Of a DNA stretch of 10,299 bases, positions 6,651 through 10,299 are shown in pieces. Both the position numbers and the translations under genes were made by a program. Location: positions 36,389 through 46,687 of the forward strand of contig DAVH01000020.1 in NCBI GenBank assembly GCA_002508545.1, in the 5' to 3' direction. The stretch comes from Methanomassiliicoccus sp. UBA6. Lineage in GTDB: Archaea > Thermoplasmatota > Thermoplasmata > Methanomassiliicoccales > Methanomassiliicoccaceae. Under the pieces are notes generated by a model. It had not been told where the DNA came from, did no database searches, and was given only the letters and a program-made list of their open reading frames with translations. Each line of letters begins with the position of its first letter. Position 1 is the first letter of the stretch.

Positions 6651-7755
6651 GACGTGGAGGCTGGACCACACCGTCGACCTGCTGTCCATGCAGGCGGAGT
6701 GGGAAGCGGTGAGGAAGCAGACCGGAGGTTCGATCTTCACCTCCTTCGACTGGGCCATCGAGTGGCTCCGCCACTTCGACAAGGTCGCCTCGCCACGGGT
6801 GGTGTTCGTGGAGGAATACGGCGTGATCATCGCCATCGCGCCGTTCGTTCTTATCGAGCAGAAGTCGATGGGGCTCAAGCTGAAGAAGCTGTCCCTCATC
6901 GGCAACGGCTCCGGGGTGGCCGAGCTGTACGAGCTCGGTCTGCTGGTCGACCCCGAGCGGGAGGACGTCCTGGACCGCATCGTCGAGGAGATGGACAAGA
7001 TCGACTGGAACGTCCTGCATCTCAACGAGATGACCGACGGCCCGGTGTCCCAGTCCCTGTACCGGAAGGTGGCCGAGCGGTGGGAGACCGACGAGCCGGT
7101 CCGCATCCCCTGCCCCGCGACGGACATCCCGCGGGAGGGCGACGTGATGGAGGTCATCTCCTCCCGCACCCGGCGCACCCTGCGCAAGATCACCAGCGCG
7201 CTGGAGGCGGAGAGCCGGGTCCGGTACCGCTGCGTCGACCTGCCCAAGGAGGCCGGCGAGGCCGCCTCGATGTACGCCCTGCAGCACCTGGAGCGGTGGG
7301 AGGACAAGGGCGGCAGCATATTCTCCAGCGAGAACCTCTCCAGCTTCCTCAAGAAGGTCATGATGGCCACGGTGACCGAGGGGCGGGGGATGATCTACGA
7401 GGTGTGGATCGACGGCTCCCTGGCCTCCCAGATGCTGTGCCTCGAGGACGGGGACGTCATGCGCGCTTACCGCGTGGGGATGAACAACCGCTACGCCGAG
7501 TTCTCACCGGGCAACCTGGTCGCGCTCTACGCGATGACCGAGGCGCAGAAGGCCGGGTTCACGCGGTTCGACTTCGGTGCCGGGCCGGAGGAGTTCAAGT
7601 ACCGCCTGGGGGCGCGGGACCGCCCGCTGATGAGGATCCAGGCCAAGCGCGGTACGGTGCGGGCGATGGCCAAGATCTCCTCGCTGCCGGTGGTGAGGCA
7701 GCTCGTGGACCGCTCCGGCGCTAAGGACCAGGCGCTCAGGGCCATGCACGAGTGA
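6643..7755 (+). CDS. CelD/FemAB-like GNAT-fold N-acyltransferase (Acetyltransf_6 type)
   Basis: The product is 370 residues. An N-terminal SIFTSFDWAIEWLRHF segment (about 30-45) matches the conserved opening Trp region of this family. A basic TRRTLRK patch follows in the middle. The C-terminal half has YEVWIDGSLASQ, a strand-turn-strand used in acyl-CoA or acyl-tRNA binding folds, and ends with FDFGAGPEEFKYRLG (309-323), the family signature. Related proteins move acyl or aminoacyl groups onto polysaccharides, sugar amines or peptides. As last gene of the operon it probably decorates the glycan or its precursor in the cytoplasm. GGGAGG lies 8 bases upstream of the ATG, and the start overlaps the small gene by 8 bases, so the start is well supported. 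The donor and acceptor are not predictable. Its TGA abuts the convergent reductase gene. Confidence 0.88.
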   Translation: MLRTWRLDHTVDLLSMQAEWEAVRKQTGGSIFTSFDWAIEWLRHFDKVASPRVVFVEEYGVIIAIAPFVLIEQKSMGLKLKKLSLIGNGSGVAELYELGLLVDPEREDVLDRIVEEMDKIDWNVLHLNEMTDGPVSQSLYRKVAERWETDEPVRIPCPATDIPREGDVMEVISSRTRRTLRKITSALEAESRVRYRCVDLPKEAGEAASMYALQHLERWEDKGGSIFSSENLSSFLKKVMMATVTEGRGMIYEVWIDGSLASQMLCLEDGDVMRAYRVGMNNRYAEFSPGNLVALYAMTEAQKAGFTRFDFGAGPEEFKYRLGARDRPLMRIQAKRGTVRAMAKISSLPVVRQLVDRSGAKDQALRAMHE

Positions 7756-8274
7756 TCACCGGACGCGATAGGTCAGCTGCACCATGCCATCTGGGAAACT
7801 ATTTGTATCGGTCAGCTCCAGCGGCCGCTCGGGCCCCTCGCCGAAGAGGGCGATGCCCTCCCCCAGGAGGCGGGGGACGATGGTGAGGACGATGACGTCG
7901 ACCGCCTTCGCGCGCAGGAAGTCCTGCGCCAGCCGAGCGCCTCCCATCAGCCATATGTCCTTTCCCGGTGCCGAGCGCAGGCCGTCGGCGAACCTCCCGA
8001 CGTCGCCGTTGACGAACTCCATGTTCTCGTCCCGGCCGCTGCGGCGGGTGCTGAAGACGTAGCCCTTCATCCCGCGGTAGGGATAGGGGCCGAAGGTCAG
8101 GACCTGCTCGTAGGTCGTCCGTCCCATGAGCACGGTGTCGACCGTGCCGAGGAACTCAGCGTAGCCGTAGTCCTCGGGGCCCAGCGCTGGCAGCCAGTCG
8201 ACCCTACCGTCCCGGCGGGCGATGAAGCCGTCAAGGCTGGCCGCAAGGTACAGCACGATGCGGCGCTCGGTCAT
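7756..8274 (-). CDS. Dihydrofolate reductase / RibD C-terminal domain family reductase
   Basis: The product is 172 residues, one domain of the DHFR-like fold, the usual length for stand-alone family members. The N-terminal strand and loop LAASLDGFIA (10-19) hold the conserved Asp-Gly. MGRTTYE (50-56) and LMGGARLAQDFL with Gly-Gly at 111-112 form the NADPH-binding region. LGEGIALF near the C-terminus is also typical. Members reduce pteridine or riboflavin precursors with NADPH, but many, like YyaP/YwjB-type proteins, have no known substrate. It should not be taken as the cell's essential DHFR. ATG 8274 is the only start giving the complete first strand. Its stop abuts that of the convergent acyltransferase. 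The 66-base upstream gap has only weak TATA-like sequence, so it may have its own poor promoter or follow the KaiC pair. Confidence 0.88.
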   Translation of the reverse strand: MTERRIVLYLAASLDGFIARRDGRVDWLPALGPEDYGYAEFLGTVDTVLMGRTTYEQVLTFGPYPYRGMKGYVFSTRRSGRDENMEFVNGDVGRFADGLRSAPGKDIWLMGGARLAQDFLRAKAVDVIVLTIVPRLLGEGIALFGEGPERPLELTDTNSFPDGMVQLTYRVR

Positions 8275-8340
8275 TATCCGTTATTTCGAGCGCATCGCAC
8301 TTCGTTCTTTGCCCATCTCAACGTCGGACGGTGGTTACGC

Positions 8341-9045
8341 CTAGAACGCGTCGGCCGCGGCGTGGACCTCGATGCCCCTGCTGGTGATGGCGTACGGTTT
8401 GACCCGGCGGGAGTGCGCAATGCGGCGCATCTTCATGACCCGTACGGTCAGCTGGATCTCCCCGCGCTCCTTGTTCTCCTCGTACCTCAGGGCGATGACG
8501 CCGTCCACGGCGTACTCCACCAGGCCGTCCCGGGAGGCGTTGGGGTTGCTGTCGTTGACCTCGGCGGTCATCAGGCAGGTCGCCCCGGTCCTCTTTATCA
8601 TCTGGATCAGGTTGAACAGGTTGGACCGCTTCTCGTGGTCCGCCTCAAATAGAAGGTTGAGCAGCGAGACCGAATCGAGGACGATGCGCGACGCCCCGAA
8701 GCTCTTGATGAAGTCGGGCAGCTCGCTCCTGATGCGGGTGATCGTGGTCTTGGCGTCGGTCGGCTCTAGCTTCACGATGGCCAGCTTCTTCTGCTCGATG
8801 AACGGCGCCAGGTCCCACTGGAACGCCCGGGCGGCAGCGAGTATCGACTCCTGGTCCTCCTCGAGGCTGATGAATATTCCCTTCTCCCCCTGCCTCAGCC
8901 CCTGCTGGATGAACTGCAGACCGAAGGTGGTCTTCCCCGTACCGAAGGACCCCATTACCGCAACCGCCTGCGATCTCGGAAGGCCCCCCTCCAGCATTTC
9001 GTCGAGCCCGTCGATTCCAGTCTTAACGCGATCCATATCCATCAT
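8341..9045 (-). CDS. KaiC-like RecA-superfamily ATPase, single domain, intact active site
   Basis: The product is 234 residues, one KaiC domain. TGIDGLDEMLEGGLP (9-23) is the typical opening. Walker A GSFGTGKTT spans 32-40 with K38; SLEED (60-64) provides the expected catalytic glutamate; Walker B is RIVLDS with D124. The C-terminal MRRIAHSRR segment matches the basic strand that contacts a neighbouring subunit's ATP in KaiC-type hexamers. This is the archaeal single-domain KaiC/GvpD-like group, linked to signal transduction rather than to a clock; partners are generally unknown. Its ATG overlaps the TGA of the upstream pseudo-ATPase as ATGA, so the two are translationally coupled and may form a mixed complex. 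A second ATG one codon later could be the true start. No output domain is fused to it. Confidence 0.9.
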   Translation of the reverse strand: MMDMDRVKTGIDGLDEMLEGGLPRSQAVAVMGSFGTGKTTFGLQFIQQGLRQGEKGIFISLEEDQESILAAARAFQWDLAPFIEQKKLAIVKLEPTDAKTTITRIRSELPDFIKSFGASRIVLDSVSLLNLLFEADHEKRSNLFNLIQMIKRTGATCLMTAEVNDSNPNASRDGLVEYAVDGVIALRYEENKERGEIQLTVRVMKMRRIAHSRRVKPYAITSRGIEVHAAADAF

Positions 9046-9881
9046 CCGATCCTTTCAGTGTCGATAACCACCAGCCCGCTCTGCGCCGTCACCACGGTCG
9101 CGAACCTGGCGATCCTCTCCTTGTCCAGGTGCGGGAGCAGGGAGATGAACTTCTCCACGTACATGTAGCGCTGCCGCTTGGACGAGTTCAGGTAGCGGCT
9201 CCACTCGAACACCAGGGAACCGTCCACGGAGTCCATGAGCATCCTCTGCTTCTTCTCGTCCAGGACGTTGTTGGTGAGCACCAGGTAGATGATCCCGCCC
9301 CACCTCTTCGCCACCCTCTGCATGCCGCGCATCACCGCCACCAGGTCGGCGATCTCGATGTTGGAGCTCACCACCAGGTCGGTCAGGGAGTCGATGATGA
9401 TCATCGAGCCCGGGGCCTTCTCGTCCAGGTAGTTCACCAGCCCCTCGAGGACGTTCTCGCTGGAGCTGTTGGACGAGAAGAGGGAGGTCGTCTCCCCGGT
9501 CCAGGAGCGGGGGACCATGGTCTTGCGGAAGTACGCCGAGGAGAAGTCCTTGAACTCCACCGTCCGCTCGAATGCGGCGTGGAAGTCGGGGTTGAACGCC
9601 GCCTCCACCTCCGCCAGCACCTCCTCCTTGGACCGGGAGAAGGTGATGTAGCAGATCTTGTCCGGCAGGCGTGAATCCTTCCCGGCCCCCAGGATGAAGG
9701 GCGCGGACTGCGGCCTCCCCTTGACCATGGAGAGCTTGGCCGCGGAGGTCAGGGCGAACTCGGTCTGACCGGCGCCCAGGTCCCCGACCAACAGTATGAC
9801 CGAGCCAGCGGGGAACCCGCCCTTGATAATTGAGTCAAAATCGGCCACTCCCGTAGGTATCATCTTCGCTGGCTCTCGCAT
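9042..9881 (-). CDS. KaiC-related HTR-like protein with degenerate ATP-binding site
   Basis: With ATG 9881 the product is 279 residues; GTG 9890 would add three. I prefer the ATG because GGGTGA ends 5 bases before it, but GTG 9890 is the longest form and could be used from a nearly leaderless transcript. The opening TGVADFDSIIKGGFPAGS is KaiC-like. The Walker A equivalent reads GDLGAGQTE: CAG at 9765-9767 encodes Gln where the essential Lys should be. The usual strand-end glutamate pair is replaced by TFSRSKEE. A Walker B-like IIIDSLTDLV remains. From memory it resembles the haloarchaeal HTR-like proteins in the AYFRKTMVPRSW, RVAKRWGG and VDGSLVFEW regions; those also lack a canonical Walker A. 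It probably binds nucleotide weakly or not at all and acts as a regulatory partner of the ATPase encoded immediately downstream. Confidence 0.83.
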   Translation of the reverse strand: MREPAKMIPTGVADFDSIIKGGFPAGSVILLVGDLGAGQTEFALTSAAKLSMVKGRPQSAPFILGAGKDSRLPDKICYITFSRSKEEVLAEVEAAFNPDFHAAFERTVEFKDFSSAYFRKTMVPRSWTGETTSLFSSNSSSENVLEGLVNYLDEKAPGSMIIIDSLTDLVVSSNIEIADLVAVMRGMQRVAKRWGGIIYLVLTNNVLDEKKQRMLMDSVDGSLVFEWSRYLNSSKRQRYMYVEKFISLLPHLDKERIARFATVVTAQSGLVVIDTERIG

Positions 9882-9915
9882 CCCATTCACCCGACGACGG
9901 AGTATCGGGCGGAGG

Positions 9916-9925
9916 CATAAAGAAG
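9916..9925 (-). promoter_or_regulatory. TATA-like box for the KaiC pair
   Basis: The minus strand reads CTTCTTTATG within a 43-base GC-rich gap. It lies about 30 bases upstream of GTG 9890 and 39 upstream of ATG 9881. Transcription would begin near 9893, giving either a leaderless GTG message or a very short leader carrying GGGTGA before the ATG. The match is moderate. Confidence 0.45.
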
Positions 9926-9933
9926 GTTTGCCC

Positions 9934-10299
9934 CTAGGACGGCCTTGGCATGGCGGTGATCCCGATGCAGTCGTAGCTGAGGACCTTGGGAGCCCTGGAC
10001 CCCAGGGTCTTATACAGCCTCTCCCGAACCTCCAGGTAGAGCTCCTCGGGAACGATGATCACCGCCGTCAGCCCCTGGTCCAGCGTTTCCTCGTACACCT
10101 TCATCCGCTCGGGGCGGAACGAGGATGACTCCGACTCCACGTACTCGAAGCCGATGAGCTTCCTGCCCTCGCTTATGGTGAGCACGCCCCAGTCGCTGTT
10201 GATGATCGCCCATTCCACATCCAGCTCGGGGTTGCTCATCGCCAGCATCGCGACGCGATTGACGATCACGTTCTCCAGCCGGTCCACGGTCACGGTCCT
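9934..10299 (-). CDS. Unrecognised protein, start possibly beyond the right edge
   Basis: I do not recognise this family. The frame is open from the right edge to TAG at 9936-9934. The first start inside the window is GTG 10293 (119 residues), but the two codons before it are also open and no ribosome-binding site is visible, so the true start may lie outside. The product is soluble, with no membrane segment or signal peptide. An N-terminal helix with NRVAMLAMSNPE is followed by alternating strands: VEWAII, GVLTIS, KLIGFEYVES, AVIIVPEE. This strand-strand-helix-strand order with an acidic turn loosely recalls PD-(D/E)xK nuclease-like folds, but the catalytic Lys is not evident, so this is only a weak suggestion. 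It is on the same strand as the KaiC pair and 43 bases upstream, and may be functionally linked. Confidence 0.7.
   Translation of the reverse strand, partial: RTVTVDRLENVIVNRVAMLAMSNPELDVEWAIINSDWGVLTISEGRKLIGFEYVESESSSFRPERMKVYEETLDQGLTAVIIVPEELYLEVRERLYKTLGSRAPKVLSYDCIGITAMPRPS

Noticed and set aside
1..10299. CRISPR array, tRNA/rRNA genes, insertion sequences or prophage genes
   Set aside because: I saw no regularly spaced repeats, cloverleaf-like sequence, transposase motifs or terminal inverted repeats.

Overview
The window is most likely archaeal DNA from a GC-rich euryarchaeon. Three things support this. AT-rich TATA-type boxes lie upstream of several genes in an otherwise roughly 60% or higher GC sequence. 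Ribosome-binding sites are of the GGAGG/GGTGA kind. Two genes encode KaiC/RecA-superfamily ATPases, one resembling a family I know from archaea. A Thermoplasmata / Methanomassiliicoccales-type host would fit, but that is inference from style, not proof.

Layout. (1) Bases 1-731, minus strand: the N-terminal part of a multi-pass membrane protein resembling GT-C glycosyltransferases, running off the left edge. (2) Bases 732-916: a divergent promoter region with a TATA box and several inverted repeats. (3) Bases 917-1609, plus: a membrane protein of the YdjM/DUF457 putative metal-dependent hydrolase type. (4) Bases 1610-1805: an AT-rich stretch with a strong TATA box and a possibly structured leader. 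(5) Bases 1806-7755, plus: a tightly packed six-gene operon of GT2 glycosyltransferase, GT4 glycosyltransferase, B12-binding-type radical SAM protein, second GT4 glycosyltransferase, an unrecognised 59-residue protein, and a CelD/FemAB-like N-acyltransferase. Adjacent genes overlap or lie within 10 bases of each other. (6) Bases 7756-8274, minus: a stand-alone dihydrofolate reductase/RibD-C family reductase, convergent with the operon with no spacer. (7) Bases 8341-9881, minus: two KaiC-like ATPases overlapping by ATGA, the first with a defective Walker A motif and the second with an intact one. (8) Bases 9934-10299, minus: an unrecognised protein whose start may lie beyond the right edge.

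How the genes work together. The plus-strand operon looks like a cell-surface glycan or glycolipid assembly module. GT2 and GT4 enzymes would build the sugar chain, probably on a lipid carrier. The radical SAM enzyme would chemically alter a sugar, lipid or linker. The acyltransferase would decorate the product. The GT-C-like protein at the left edge could be the membrane enzyme that uses lipid-linked sugars on the outer face. The right-hand part is a separate signalling-type module: an apparently inactive KaiC homologue co-translated with a catalytically competent one.

The points most worth a second look are the 59-residue gene with an internal palindrome, the radical SAM gene inside the glycosylation operon, the structured operon leader, and the pseudo-ATPase/ATPase pair.
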